From NCBI GenBank assembly GCA_021790235.1, contig JAJYID010000001.1, positions 1-43,130 of the forward strand: DNA of 43,130 bases, read 5' to 3'. A program made the translations under genes and the position numbers. The notes beneath the pieces were generated by a model. That model was not told where the DNA came from. It was given only the letters and a program-made list of their open reading frames with translations, and did not search any database. Each line of letters opens with the position of its first letter. The stretch's first letter is position 1. This DNA comes from a bacterium. Its GTDB lineage: Bacteria > Patescibacteriota > CPR2 > UBA1875 > JAJYID01. Shown here one piece after another: positions 1-8,777 of the stretch.

Positions 1-117
1 ACATACAATACGTATCGGCCGCATGAATCTTTGGCCAACAAAACACCACTACAATATTTAAATAGTTTAGAAGGATTTGAAGGTTCAAATTTAGATTTCA
101 GTGTCCTAAATGTCTAG
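1..117 (+). pseudogene. C-terminal tail of an IS481/IS3-family transposase (cut by window edge)
   Basis: The frame is open from base 1 to a TAG at 115-117 and encodes 38 residues. They include YNTYRPHESLANKTPLQYL, the signature end of the integrase core of IS3/IS481-type DDE transposases (YN..RPH.SL...TP..YL). The start lies outside the window, so it cannot be said whether the element is intact or a remnant. No terminal inverted repeat could be recognised downstream. It is the only mobile-element coding sequence seen in the window. Confidence 0.8.
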
Positions 118-339
118 ACCCTGCACCTGAGATGCAGACGTTGAAGTACAAGGAAGTAAAAAGAGGCAAGACGACCAGTTTAGTCAGAAATAAAACGGGG
201 TTTGAAGACTATGCGGAGAGCTTATCTAGGTGCTGTTTTAGGTCAAGTAGAGGGGATTGCCCATTTGTAGTATTGTAATAGCGTAGTACTTAGTCTATCT
301 ATAAAATTTTTAAACTTTTATATAATCTAAAATAATGTG
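118..339. other. Non-coding stretch between transposase tail and tilS
   Basis: No convincing ORF or recognised RNA family was seen. A short hairpin (CTGCA, 7-nt loop, TGCAG) starts just after the transposase stop. The stretch probably contains the right end of the insertion element, but its boundary cannot be fixed without another copy. Confidence 0.4.
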
Positions 340-348
340 TGTTAAAAT
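340..348 (+). promoter_or_regulatory. Extended -10 promoter of tilS, leaderless type
   Basis: TGTTAAAAT ends six bases before the tilS ATG, so transcription would start at or next to the start codon. No SD sequence precedes the ATG and no good -35 is visible. A TATAAT at 321-326 is an alternative -10. Confidence 0.45.
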
Positions 349-354
349 TAAGCT

Positions 355-1698
355 ATGTTTAGCAAATTTTTAGCTTTTGTAAAAGAAAATAAATTAATCG
401 AAAAAAATGACAGCGCCCTCATTGGAGTTTCCGGCGGAGCCGACTCTGTAGTTCTTTCTAATCTTTTATTTAGTTTAAAAGATAAGTTGAATCTGAAGCT
501 TGCAATCGCTCATGTAAACTATGGCCTTAGAAAAGAGTCAGACAGCGACCAGAGGTTTGTAGAGAATCTGGCGAAGAAATATGAGATCCCTATTTTTGTA
601 AAAAAAGTGAAGATCCGAGGCAGCAACTTAGAAGAACAAGCTCGAGAAATCCGATATAGTTTTTTCAGTGAAATATCAGAAAAAAGAGGTTTTAATAAGG
701 TTGCAGTTGCTCATCACCAAAATGATCAGGTCGAAACATTTCTCTTCAATATTGCGCGTGGGACAGGGCTCACCGGATTGACTGGAATAAAGCCAAAAAA
801 TAATCAAACCATACGGCCGATGCTTTTTGCTTCAAAAGTTGAGATTTTGAAATATGCAAAAGAAAAAGGGTTAAAGTATGTTGAGGATACAACAAATAAA
901 GATCTATCATTTAAACGGAACCTTATCCGCCACAAAGTGATACCAGCTTTAGAAGAAATTAACTCCTCGCTGATCAGAACTGTTTCCAGTGAAATCGAAA
1001 CGTTAAAAGAAGCAGAAGATATGCTCGAAGAAGAGGCTGAACAGTACTACAAAAAGATGGTCGTGGAAGAAAGGGATTCAGTAAGTTTCGTTGCCCAAGA
1101 CTTCATTAAACTATCCGCATACTTAAAAGCTATGATCCTGAGAAAGGTTTTTTCTCATCTTACTGAAAATACAAAAGATTTTTACAAAAAAAATACCCGG
1201 GAAATCCTTCAACTCATTGATAAAAAAGCCAGTGGCACAAAAAAAATTTCCCTTCCCGGGAAGTTGATTGCCGAAAGGATCTATGATAAGATTACTATCA
1301 GAAAAGATTCTAAAAAGCTTTTTAAAGAGCAAAAAATCATCAAGCTAGAGTCAGACAAAACTGTAAACTTCGGTTCATGGAAGCTTTTTTTCGGTAAGAA
1401 CAAAAAAGAAAAACTAAAAGAAAGCAAATATTTAGTACATTTAAACATTCAAAAAGAACTTAAGCTTTTGGTAAGATGTAGGAAACCGGGTGATAAGATT
1501 GCAATAGGCGAAAATCAATCAAAAAGTATCCAAGATCTTTTTGTAGATGTAAAAATTCCGAAAAATGAAAGAGACAGTTATCCGCTGATTGTAAACACTA
1601 AAAATGAGATTGTCTGGGTACCCGGCCTTAGATTAAATCCCTTATATAAAGGAGAGAACCAAGGGTATTTTATAAAAGCAAAGAAGGAGAGAAATTGA
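355..1698 (+). CDS. tilS: tRNA(Ile)-lysidine synthase TilS
   Basis: Ligates lysine onto C34 of the CAU-anticodon isoleucine tRNA, so that it reads AUA instead of AUG. It is an essential cytoplasmic enzyme. The 447-residue protein opens with the PP-loop ATP-pyrophosphatase motif SGGADS (residues 26-31), followed by the conserved HVNYGLR and AVAHHQNDQVET segments. The long C-terminal half fits the substrate-binding domains of full-length TilS (E. coli about 430 residues). The ATG at 355 has no SD and sits six bases after an extended -10, which suggests a leaderless message. The stop overlaps the TTG start of ftsH by four bases (TTGA), so the two genes are probably translationally coupled. The tilS-ftsH pairing is common in bacteria. 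Confidence 0.95.
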   Translation: MFSKFLAFVKENKLIEKNDSALIGVSGGADSVVLSNLLFSLKDKLNLKLAIAHVNYGLRKESDSDQRFVENLAKKYEIPIFVKKVKIRGSNLEEQAREIRYSFFSEISEKRGFNKVAVAHHQNDQVETFLFNIARGTGLTGLTGIKPKNNQTIRPMLFASKVEILKYAKEKGLKYVEDTTNKDLSFKRNLIRHKVIPALEEINSSLIRTVSSEIETLKEAEDMLEEEAEQYYKKMVVEERDSVSFVAQDFIKLSAYLKAMILRKVFSHLTENTKDFYKKNTREILQLIDKKASGTKKISLPGKLIAERIYDKITIRKDSKKLFKEQKIIKLESDKTVNFGSWKLFFGKNKKEKLKESKYLVHLNIQKELKLLVRCRKPGDKIAIGENQSKSIQDLFVDVKIPKNERDSYPLIVNTKNEIVWVPGLRLNPLYKGENQGYFIKAKKERN

Positions 1699-3524
1699 AA
1701 AAGAACAATAGGAATATAGCGATATTTATCATAATTATACTGGTTATAGCCGCAGTTTACTCGTTTTTTATTCCAACAAAAACTACTGAACAGATCGATA
1801 TCAGCAAAGTTGCTCAGGAAGTGAAGAATAATCAAGTAAAAAAGATAGACCAGGAAGGTACGAAAATCACAATTACCCTAAACGACGGTAAACAGCAGGT
1901 TGCTCACTTAAATGATACAGAGCGCATTACCGACATGCTGAAATTTAATGGTGTAAATAACATTGACCCCAGTAAAATCCAAATATCTTCAAACCCATCA
2001 AGCTCCAATTCTTTCTGGATTATGCTTTTAGTACAGGTACTTTTACCGGTAGTTTTAATTGGCGGGATATTTTACTTTTTTATCCGCCAGAGTCAAGGTG
2101 CCTCAAACCAAGCGATGGGGTTCGGCAAATCAAAACCGCAAGTGTATGATAAAACCAAGCAGAAGGTAATCTTTGGAGATGTGGCCGGCCTTGAAGAAGC
2201 CAAAGATGAGCTGGAGGAAATTGTAGAGTTTCTAAAGTATCCTAAAAAGTTCTTAAATCTTGGAGCCAAGATACCTAAAGGTGTTCTGCTCTTCGGCAGT
2301 CCCGGAACCGGTAAAACCTTGCTGGCAAGAGCGGTAGCCGGTGAAGCTGATGTACCCTTCTTTTCGATATCGGGTTCTGAGTTTGTTGAGATGTTTGTGG
2401 GCGTCGGCGCAAGCAGGGTGCGCGATCTTTTTAACCGCGCCAAGAAAAATGCCCCTTGCATCATTTTTATCGATGAAATAGACGCGGTCGGCAGACAAAG
2501 AGGCTCAGGGCTTGGCGGTTCACACGATGAGCGCGAACAAACATTAAATCAAATACTGGTTGAGATGGACGGATTTGAAAAAGGCACAAATGTTATCGTT
2601 ATGGCTGCCACAAACAGGCCCGATGTCTTGGATCCAGCTTTACTTCGCCCCGGCCGTTTTGACCGCCGAATTGTTCTTGATATGCCGGATTTAAAAGCTC
2701 GGGAAGAAATCTTGAAAGTCCATGCCAAAGGCAAACCACTTGCCAAAGGAGCAGATCTTAGCATTATTGCCAAGCAAACCCCAGGTTTTTCAGGTGCTGA
2801 TCTAGAAAACCTAATGAACGAGGCGGCTATTTTAACTGCCAGACAAAATAGAAAAGAAATTACCTTGGCTGACATCACGGCCGCAACCGAGAAAGTCTTG
2901 CTCGGCCCGGAGAGAAAAAGCAGTGTCCTATCAAAAAAGGAAAGGGAAATCACGGCCTATCATGAAGCCGGTCATGCTATTGTCGGTCATCTTCTTCCCC
3001 ACACTGATTCCATCCACAAAATTTCCATAATTTCGCGCGGTATGGCCGGCGGCTATACATGGAGTCTGCCAAAGGAAGATGTGAAATTATATTCTCGTAG
3101 CAAAATGTATGATGAGATCGCCATGTCGCTTGGCGGACGTGCAGCAGAAGAACTTGAATTTAATGAGATGACCACCGGCGCATCCAATGACCTTGAAAAA
3201 GCCACCAAAATGGCACGGGACATGGTCGTTAGATACGGCATGAATGATCGCCTCGGCCCTCAAGTCTACGGCCACCGCGAAGAGCAAGTCTTTCTCGGCA
3301 AGGAATTGGCCGAGCATGACAAGAATTACTCCGAAGAAACAGCGGCCGCCATTGACAAAGAAACTAACAAGATTATCGTTGAATCTCACAATAAAGCTGC
3401 CAATATCTTGAAGAGAAATAAAGCCAAACTAGATCTAATAGCCAAAACCTTAATCGAAAAAGAAACCATCGAAGGTGAAGACTTCGAAAAATTAATGGGT
3501 AAAATAGACAAGATAAAAGACTAG
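1695..3524 (+). CDS. ftsH: ATP-dependent zinc metalloprotease FtsH
   Basis: Membrane-anchored AAA+ protease that extracts and degrades misfolded or regulatory proteins. The TTG start at 1695 is supported by AAGGAGAG just upstream, inside the end of tilS. Two membrane segments (about residues 8-26 and 107-130) flank a small extracytoplasmic domain. The AAA module has Walker A GSPGTGKT (201-208), Walker B IIFIDEID (256-263) and the second region of homology ending in RPGRFDRR (318-325). The protease domain has the zinc motif HEAGH (423-427). Length (609 residues) is normal. Walker A has Ser where Pro is usual (GPPGTGKT), which should be tolerated. The murJ start overlaps the last base. Confidence 0.97.
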   Translation: MKKNNRNIAIFIIIILVIAAVYSFFIPTKTTEQIDISKVAQEVKNNQVKKIDQEGTKITITLNDGKQQVAHLNDTERITDMLKFNGVNNIDPSKIQISSNPSSSNSFWIMLLVQVLLPVVLIGGIFYFFIRQSQGASNQAMGFGKSKPQVYDKTKQKVIFGDVAGLEEAKDELEEIVEFLKYPKKFLNLGAKIPKGVLLFGSPGTGKTLLARAVAGEADVPFFSISGSEFVEMFVGVGASRVRDLFNRAKKNAPCIIFIDEIDAVGRQRGSGLGGSHDEREQTLNQILVEMDGFEKGTNVIVMAATNRPDVLDPALLRPGRFDRRIVLDMPDLKAREEILKVHAKGKPLAKGADLSIIAKQTPGFSGADLENLMNEAAILTARQNRKEITLADITAATEKVLLGPERKSSVLSKKEREITAYHEAGHAIVGHLLPHTDSIHKISIISRGMAGGYTWSLPKEDVKLYSRSKMYDEIAMSLGGRAAEELEFNEMTTGASNDLEKATKMARDMVVRYGMNDRLGPQVYGHREEQVFLGKELAEHDKNYSEETAAAIDKETNKIIVESHNKAANILKRNKAKLDLIAKTLIEKETIEGEDFEKLMGKIDKIKD

Positions 3525-5143
3525 TGAAAACCAAGGTTAAAAAATTCTTCTACTACATATGGGATAAAAAGATGACCGTTTCTTCGGCGGCCATCATCCT
3601 TGGCACCACTGCTCTCTTGTCAAATATACTTGGTTTATTCCGCGACAGATTAATAGCCGGACACTTCGGCGCCTCTAATCAGACCGACATTTTCTACGCT
3701 TCTTTTCGCATTCCCGACCTCATTTTTAATCTTTTGATTTTGGGCGCCTTGTCCAGCGTTTTTATTCCTATTTTCATTGAAAAGTTGACTAAGGAGAAAA
3801 AAGATGAGGCCAATCACCTGGCCAGTTCTTTCCTAAACTTCCTGCTCATCTGCACTCTTGTTTTTGGGGTTGTAATCTTCATCCTGGCCCCAAAACTTGT
3901 CCCGTTTCTGCTCCCCGGATTTTTTAATCGCAGTATTCACACTAACTACAATGTTTTTCAAACTACGGTCAACTTGGTTAGGCTTATGCTTTTGTCCCCG
4001 ATCTTCTTTGCCATATCGGGAATATTTAGCGGTATTTTAAATTCCCACAAAAGATTTGTAGCCTATTCACTTGCCCCCATTATTTATAACTTGTCCATAA
4101 TTTTTGCAATGGTCTTTCTTGTTGACAAGTTCAATCCACAAATATATGCTCCTGCCATCGGCGTTGTTTTAGGAGCCTTGCTGCAAGTCCTTATCCAGCT
4201 TCCCTCGACTCTTAGAACCGGCTGGAGATGGCGCCCGACAATTGACTTCAAGCAAGGCGAAATAGCCAGAATGATCAAGATGATGGCACCGCGCACTTTG
4301 GCAATAGGCGCCAGCCAGATCAATTTGGTAGTTGATACCATAGTCCTTTCCTATCTTGCCGGTGGGATAAGCGAATTTTATTATGCCAACAATATTCAAA
4401 CCGTCCCTACGGTTATCTTTGGCATTTCTATCGCTACAGCCATATTTCCAGCCCTTTCTGCTTCCTATACCAAAAAAGATATGGGCGAGTTTATGAACGG
4501 CTTTTCCTGGAGCGCAAGGAGAATTTTATTCTTTATGATCCCAGCCACTATTGGCATCATAGTTCTGCGCGCTCAGATAATTCGTTTAATCTTTGGCATT
4601 GGCAACTTTGACTGGTCTGCTACTTACTGGACTACCAAGACCCTTCTCTTTTTCTCTTTCGGCCTTATTGCCCAAGGGCTGATACCGCTGCTTTTAAAAG
4701 CATTTTACGCCATCCATGACACCAAAACCCCATTTTTCATCGCCATCGTGGTAATGGTGATTAATGCAGTTTTGTCAATCACTCTTCCCTTCATTCCCTC
4801 GCTTGGACTAGGCGTTGCCGGTGTGGCCTTGGCATTTTCCATCGCCGGCATCGTGAATGCTGTTTTGCTTGCTATCTGGCTGCATGACAAACTGGGCATT
4901 CTGGATCCGAATCACAGAATATTTGAGTCAACAACCCGCCTAATTATCGCCTCTGTTTTTATGGGTATTGTCATTCATTATTCCCTATACCTTTTTGACA
5001 TCGTCACAAACACCTCTAAGGTAGTAGGACTTTTTGCCCAGACATCAGGGGCAATTGTTCTAGGGACCATTACATACTTTGGTCTTGCTTGGCTCTTTCA
5101 GTGTGAAGAGATCAAATTTGTCCTCGAAAAAATCCGGCGATAA
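3524..5143 (+). CDS. murJ: Lipid II flippase MurJ/MviN
   Basis: Polytopic inner-membrane protein of the MOP superfamily that flips lipid II for peptidoglycan synthesis. The 539 residues form about 14 hydrophobic segments. The N-terminal region has the family pattern: a Gly/Leu-rich segment, then GLFRDRLIAGHFGASNQTD, then FRIPDLIFNLLILGALSSVF. The GTG start at 3524 overlaps the ftsH stop by one base with no SD, so translation probably depends on reinitiation from ftsH. A later segment with the conserved order seen in MviN (YANNIQTVPTVIFGIS...ATAIFPALS) supports MurJ over a polysaccharide Wzx, as does its position among housekeeping genes. Confidence 0.92.
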   Translation: MKTKVKKFFYYIWDKKMTVSSAAIILGTTALLSNILGLFRDRLIAGHFGASNQTDIFYASFRIPDLIFNLLILGALSSVFIPIFIEKLTKEKKDEANHLASSFLNFLLICTLVFGVVIFILAPKLVPFLLPGFFNRSIHTNYNVFQTTVNLVRLMLLSPIFFAISGIFSGILNSHKRFVAYSLAPIIYNLSIIFAMVFLVDKFNPQIYAPAIGVVLGALLQVLIQLPSTLRTGWRWRPTIDFKQGEIARMIKMMAPRTLAIGASQINLVVDTIVLSYLAGGISEFYYANNIQTVPTVIFGISIATAIFPALSASYTKKDMGEFMNGFSWSARRILFFMIPATIGIIVLRAQIIRLIFGIGNFDWSATYWTTKTLLFFSFGLIAQGLIPLLLKAFYAIHDTKTPFFIAIVVMVINAVLSITLPFIPSLGLGVAGVALAFSIAGIVNAVLLAIWLHDKLGILDPNHRIFESTTRLIIASVFMGIVIHYSLYLFDIVTNTSKVVGLFAQTSGAIVLGTITYFGLAWLFQCEEIKFVLEKIRR

Positions 5144-5218
5144 ATTTCACAGCTTCTAAAACTTAAATAAATCAAAATTGGCAATCTGCTCTTGATCGAC
5201 CATCACTTTATATGAACC

Positions 5219-5247
5219 TCGAAAAAATACCCGTTTTTTGCTATAAT
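5219..5247 (+). promoter_or_regulatory. Promoter of lepA, leaderless type
   Basis: TCGAAA (5219-5224), 17-bp spacer, then TGCTATAAT with -10 at 5242-5247. The lepA ATG at 5256 is eight bases after the -10 and no SD is present, so the message is predicted to start at or within two bases of the ATG. Confidence 0.6.
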
Positions 5248-5255
5248 TTACATCT

Positions 5256-7034
5256 ATGGATCAGGAGAAAATCAGAAATTTTTGTATCATTGCCCATATC
5301 GATCATGGCAAATCCACCTTGGCTGATCGCTTTTTGGAAGTGACCGGTACTATCGAAAAACGCCAGATGAAGGAACAGCTGCTTGACACTATGGAGCTGG
5401 AGCGCGAACGCGGTATTACGATCAAGCTTCAGCCAGCTAGGATGAAGTATAAAGATCATGTTTTAAATCTTATTGATACGCCTGGACATGTCGATTTTTC
5501 CTACGAAGTTTCCCGCTCCCTTTCGGCGGTGGATGGTGCCATTTTAGTAGTCGATGCTTCCCAAGGTATTGAAGCCCAGACTTTAACCACCTTGACTATG
5601 GCAATAGACCAAGGTCTGGAAATCATTCCGGTTGTCAATAAAATCGATCTTCCTCATGCAGAACCCAAAAAAGTAGCCAAAGAGATCATAGATTTACTTG
5701 GCATAAAAGAAGAGGAAATAATTTTTGCTTCCGGCAAAACCGGTGAAGGAGTTGAGAAAATCTTAGACGCCGTAATTGAAAAAATCCCCTCTCCGAGAGG
5801 CAATCCGGCCAAAAATACAAAGGCACTCATATTTGATTCATTATTTGACAGCTATCGTGGAGTGATTATCTATGTGCGGATTTTCGACGGGCAAATCAAA
5901 AAGGGCGAAAAAATTAAGATGATGGCCACAGGCACTGAGGGCGAAGCTTTGGAAATCGGCTATTTGAAACCTGATTTCAGCGCTCAAAAAGAGCTAAGCT
6001 GCGGTGAGATAGGCTACATTGTCACCGGCCTGAAAAATGTAGCAGAAGCTCGCGTCGGCGATACCGTTACTCTTGCCCCTAATCCGACAAATGAACCCCT
6101 GCCCGGCTATAAAAAGATTACTCCTTTTGTCTTTACCGGCCTCTTTACCGTCTCCGGTGAGGATTATCAAACTCTCCGTGAGGCCTTAGCAAAACTGCAA
6201 CTGTCTGACTCATCTCTTGTTTATGAACCGGAAAACTCAGCTTCGCTTGGCTTTGGCTTTCGCTGCGGATTTTTGGGATTGCTTCACATGGAGATTGTCA
6301 AAGAAAGGCTTGAGCGGGAATTTAATCTGGACCTGATAGTGACGACACCAAGCGTGTCTTATGACATTACCAAGACAAGCGGAGAAGATATGCTGATTAA
6401 AAATCCGTCCGAAATACCGGATAGGTCCGAAATTGCCGAAATTCGTGAACCGTGGCTGAAGCTTGAGGTTGTCACCCCCAAAGAATATGTCGGTAAAATC
6501 ATGGAGCTAACCCAAAACAGGCGCGGATTTATGAAAAATCTAAGCTATCTGGAAGAAAGCACTGCCCTTATCACTTTTGAAGCGCCGCTTTCGTCTATCG
6601 TCACCGACTATTATGACGACCTAAAAAGCGTATCAAGTGGATATGCCTCCCTTGGCTATGAAATGATAGGTTTTAGAGCTTCGGAGCTTGTGAAAATGGA
6701 TATTTTAATCTCGGGAGAAACTATGGATACTCTTTCCGTAATCGTCCACAAAGACGAGGCCCATACTCAAGGCCAAAAAATGGTTAAAAAATTAAAGGAC
6801 TTGATCCCCAAACAAGCATTTAAAGTCACTCTCCAAGCTGCCATCGGTGGGAAAATAATTGCCCGCGAAGACATTACCCCATATCGAAAAGATGTAACCG
6901 CCAAACTATACGGCGGTGATGTCACCAGAAAGAGAAAGCTGCTTGAAAAACAGAAAAAAGGTAAGAAGAAAATGGCCCAAATCGGTAGAGTCTCTATTCC
7001 CGGTGATGTTTTTGTAAAGCTTTTAAAAAAATAA
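5256..7034 (+). CDS. lepA: Elongation factor 4 (LepA) GTPase
   Basis: Ribosome-associated translational GTPase that back-translocates stalled ribosomes or assists 30S assembly. The 592-residue protein has G1 AHIDHGKST (13-21), G3 DTPGH (74-78) and G4 NKID (128-131). Domain II, the EF-G-like domains and the LepA-specific C-terminal domain follow (conserved GGDVTRKRKLLEKQKKGKKK near the end). Length is normal. It has its own promoter directly before the ATG, and the next gene's promoter lies inside its last codons. Confidence 0.97.
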   Translation: MDQEKIRNFCIIAHIDHGKSTLADRFLEVTGTIEKRQMKEQLLDTMELERERGITIKLQPARMKYKDHVLNLIDTPGHVDFSYEVSRSLSAVDGAILVVDASQGIEAQTLTTLTMAIDQGLEIIPVVNKIDLPHAEPKKVAKEIIDLLGIKEEEIIFASGKTGEGVEKILDAVIEKIPSPRGNPAKNTKALIFDSLFDSYRGVIIYVRIFDGQIKKGEKIKMMATGTEGEALEIGYLKPDFSAQKELSCGEIGYIVTGLKNVAEARVGDTVTLAPNPTNEPLPGYKKITPFVFTGLFTVSGEDYQTLREALAKLQLSDSSLVYEPENSASLGFGFRCGFLGLLHMEIVKERLEREFNLDLIVTTPSVSYDITKTSGEDMLIKNPSEIPDRSEIAEIREPWLKLEVVTPKEYVGKIMELTQNRRGFMKNLSYLEESTALITFEAPLSSIVTDYYDDLKSVSSGYASLGYEMIGFRASELVKMDILISGETMDTLSVIVHKDEAHTQGQKMVKKLKDLIPKQAFKVTLQAAIGGKIIAREDITPYRKDVTAKLYGGDVTRKRKLLEKQKKGKKKMAQIGRVSIPGDVFVKLLKK

Positions 7035-7040
7035 TAGAAT
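7012..7040 (+). promoter_or_regulatory. Promoter of NUDIX gene, inside lepA 3' end
   Basis: TTGTAA (7012-7017), 17-bp spacer, TAGAAT (7035-7040), with the NUDIX ATG six bases downstream and no SD. The -35 lies within lepA codons. Predicted to give a leaderless transcript. Confidence 0.5.
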
Positions 7041-7046
7041 TGGATT

Positions 7047-7562
7047 ATGGAAGAAGAATATGCATTCAAATATTGCCCGGTTTGCGGCACGAAGTCATTA
7101 ACCGACGGGAAAATAGACGGCCTAAAATGTACTTCATGCAATTTTGATTTCTTTTTGAATCCAAAGCCAGCATCAGTTGGTATCATCTTTAATACAAGGG
7201 GAGAAATTTTGTTGACCCAAAGAGACATAGAGCCCTTTAAGGGATATTGGGATTTTCCGAGCGGATTTATAAAAAAGGGAGAAACTGCAGAAGAAGCGCT
7301 AAGAAGGGAGCTAAAGGAAGAGTTGGATGTCGAACCGTTGATTCGAGAGTCTTTTTGCTCGGCCTCCGATGATTACCTATACAAAGGCTTGTTATATACC
7401 GCGTTAGATTTTGCTTTTATATGCACATTTAAAGGAGAGCTAAGATCTCAAGCTGAAATATCTGATTTTAGTTTCTTTTCAAAAGACAACCTTCCCGAGA
7501 AGATATCACCCCATCACATGCAATTCATAGAAAAACTTCTTGAGTCTAAAAGGCTGGCTTAG
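7047..7562 (+). CDS. Zinc-ribbon NUDIX hydrolase
   Basis: NUDIX enzymes hydrolyse nucleoside diphosphates linked to another moiety; the substrate here cannot be read from sequence. An N-terminal zinc ribbon has Cys10, Cys13, Cys28 and Cys31 (CPVC...CTSC), followed by the NPKP linker typical of zinc-ribbon NUDIX proteins related to NADH pyrophosphatase. The NUDIX box spans about 73-94 (G73, E79, R87, E88, E91, E92) and fits G-x5-E-x7-R-E-U-x-E-E, with Leu in place of the following Gly. The gene is 171 residues long and starts 12 bases after lepA. It has a candidate promoter of its own. Confidence 0.88.
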   Translation: MEEEYAFKYCPVCGTKSLTDGKIDGLKCTSCNFDFFLNPKPASVGIIFNTRGEILLTQRDIEPFKGYWDFPSGFIKKGETAEEALRRELKEELDVEPLIRESFCSASDDYLYKGLLYTALDFAFICTFKGELRSQAEISDFSFFSKDNLPEKISPHHMQFIEKLLESKRLA

Positions 7563-7571
7563 ATATTCAAA

Positions 7572-7600
7572 TTGAACTCTTTCTCAAAATAAGCCATAAT
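7572..7600 (+). promoter_or_regulatory. Promoter of ZIP transporter gene, leaderless type
   Basis: TTGAAC (7572-7577), exactly 17 bp, then CATAAT (7595-7600). The ATG at 7608 is seven bases after the -10 and has no SD. One of the clearest leaderless promoters in the window. Confidence 0.65.
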
Positions 7601-7607
7601 CTTTATT

Positions 7608-8333
7608 ATGGCAGTTTTGTTTACTATCTTCACTTTCTTCTCAACCCTCTTAGGCGGGCTGGCCAGTATCAAGTATAAAGATAAAATTCACTTGATTCTC
7701 GGCTTCACCGCCGGAGTAATTCTTGGGCTCGTTGCTTTCGACATTTTGCCTGAGATTTTTAGCCTAACTATGAAGACATCGATCAATCCCAAAATACCGA
7801 TGATTGCCCTTGTCATCGGCTTTCTGATCTTCCATATTCTCGAGAAAACCCTCCTGATCCATCACGCACAAGAAGAAAACTATCCTACACATCACCACCC
7901 ATCAGTTGGTATTATGTCTTCGCTTGCGTTAATCGGTCATTCTTTTTTTGACGGCATTGGGATTGGGCTCGGCTTTCAGGTTTCGCCTGCGATCGGCATC
8001 TTGGTGGCTATCGCCGTTATCGGACATGACTTTGCCGACGGTTTAAATACCGGTTCTTTAATGATCATAAACAAAAATAGCACAAAAAGAACCGTCAACT
8101 TCATCTTTGCAGATGCATTTGCACCGATTGTAGGAGCTGCTTCAACTCTTCTCTTTCACCTCCCAGATAGATATCTGGTCATATATCTCGGTTTTTTTAC
8201 CGGCTTCCTGCTCTATATCGGTCTTGAAGACATTTTGCCAGAGGCCCATTCGAAAGCTTTTTCCTTGAAAACAGTGTACATGACCATTTTTGGATCCATT
8301 TTTATATATCTCATTACTCTCTTTACTCCATAG
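7608..8333 (+). CDS. ZIP-family divalent metal transporter
   Basis: Membrane permease predicted to import Zn2+ or another divalent metal. The 241-residue protein has about eight hydrophobic segments. The two metal-binding helices are recognisable by HSFFDG (111-116) and HDFADG (140-145), the H-x3-D-G signatures of ZIP transmembrane segments IV and V. A His-rich cytoplasmic loop (about 85-97, including THHHP) lies just before them, as is usual. It is closest in style to short GufA/ZupT-type ZIPs. Metal specificity is not inferable. Confidence 0.88.
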   Translation: MAVLFTIFTFFSTLLGGLASIKYKDKIHLILGFTAGVILGLVAFDILPEIFSLTMKTSINPKIPMIALVIGFLIFHILEKTLLIHHAQEENYPTHHHPSVGIMSSLALIGHSFFDGIGIGLGFQVSPAIGILVAIAVIGHDFADGLNTGSLMIINKNSTKRTVNFIFADAFAPIVGAASTLLFHLPDRYLVIYLGFFTGFLLYIGLEDILPEAHSKAFSLKTVYMTIFGSIFIYLITLFTP

Positions 8334-8340
8334 AATTATT

Positions 8341-8368
8341 TTGATAATTTTAGAGACTATGCTAAAAT
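8341..8368 (+). promoter_or_regulatory. Promoter of receiver-domain gene
   Basis: TTGATA (8341-8346), 16-bp spacer, TAAAAT (8363-8368) with an upstream TGC making an extended -10. Unlike its neighbours this gene has a leader of about 20 nt with an AAGGAG SD before the ATG at 8397. Confidence 0.6.
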
Positions 8369-8396
8369 TACTTTAGATAAATCAAGGAGAAACTTA

Positions 8397-8762
8397 ATGT
8401 CAAAAGTACTGATTATCGGGCCAGATCAAACCACTATCAAGTTATACCAAGCTGCAATCACTTTTCAGGGGTTGGAGACAATCACAACCTCTAGTGTAGG
8501 AAGTGCTTTGGGGATGATTCAACAGAAACCTAATTTAATTCTATTAGACATTACTACACCGGATATTAAAGATATTAACCTAATCAAGGAAATCCAAGAA
8601 AAAGACAATGTTCCTTTAATAATTGTTGCGGATATCAAAAAACATCACGCTTTAAGCGAACATTCCATAGAGGGCGTGTGCGAATATCTTTCGAAGTCTA
8701 ATACCTCGGTTGGTGAAATTATAAAAAAGGTTAGGAAAGTTATCGATCAGGGTAAATGTTGA
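8397..8762 (+). CDS. Stand-alone response-regulator receiver domain, degenerate
   Basis: 121 residues with the CheY-like alternation of beta strands and helices and no output domain. The phospho-acceptor Asp is present (LLDITTPD) and so is the late Lys (YLSKS). The N-terminal acidic pair is reduced to one Asp (IIGPDQ instead of the usual VDDD). The switch Thr/Ser before the fourth helix looks replaced (LIIVAD instead of ...LTA), and the K-P dipeptide is K-S. Mg2+ binding and switching may therefore be weak or lost. No histidine kinase is nearby. A strong SD (AAGGAG) and a downstream terminator show a monocistronic unit. Confidence 0.75.
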   Translation: MSKVLIIGPDQTTIKLYQAAITFQGLETITTSSVGSALGMIQQKPNLILLDITTPDIKDINLIKEIQEKDNVPLIIVADIKKHHALSEHSIEGVCEYLSKSNTSVGEIIKKVRKVIDQGKC

Positions 8763-8777
8763 AAAGGTTTTATGGAA

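Noticed and set aside
118-339. Possible structured RNA gene upstream of tilS
   Set aside because: Checked by eye for tmRNA, RNase P, 6S and group II intron signatures; none fits. More likely the end of the insertion element.
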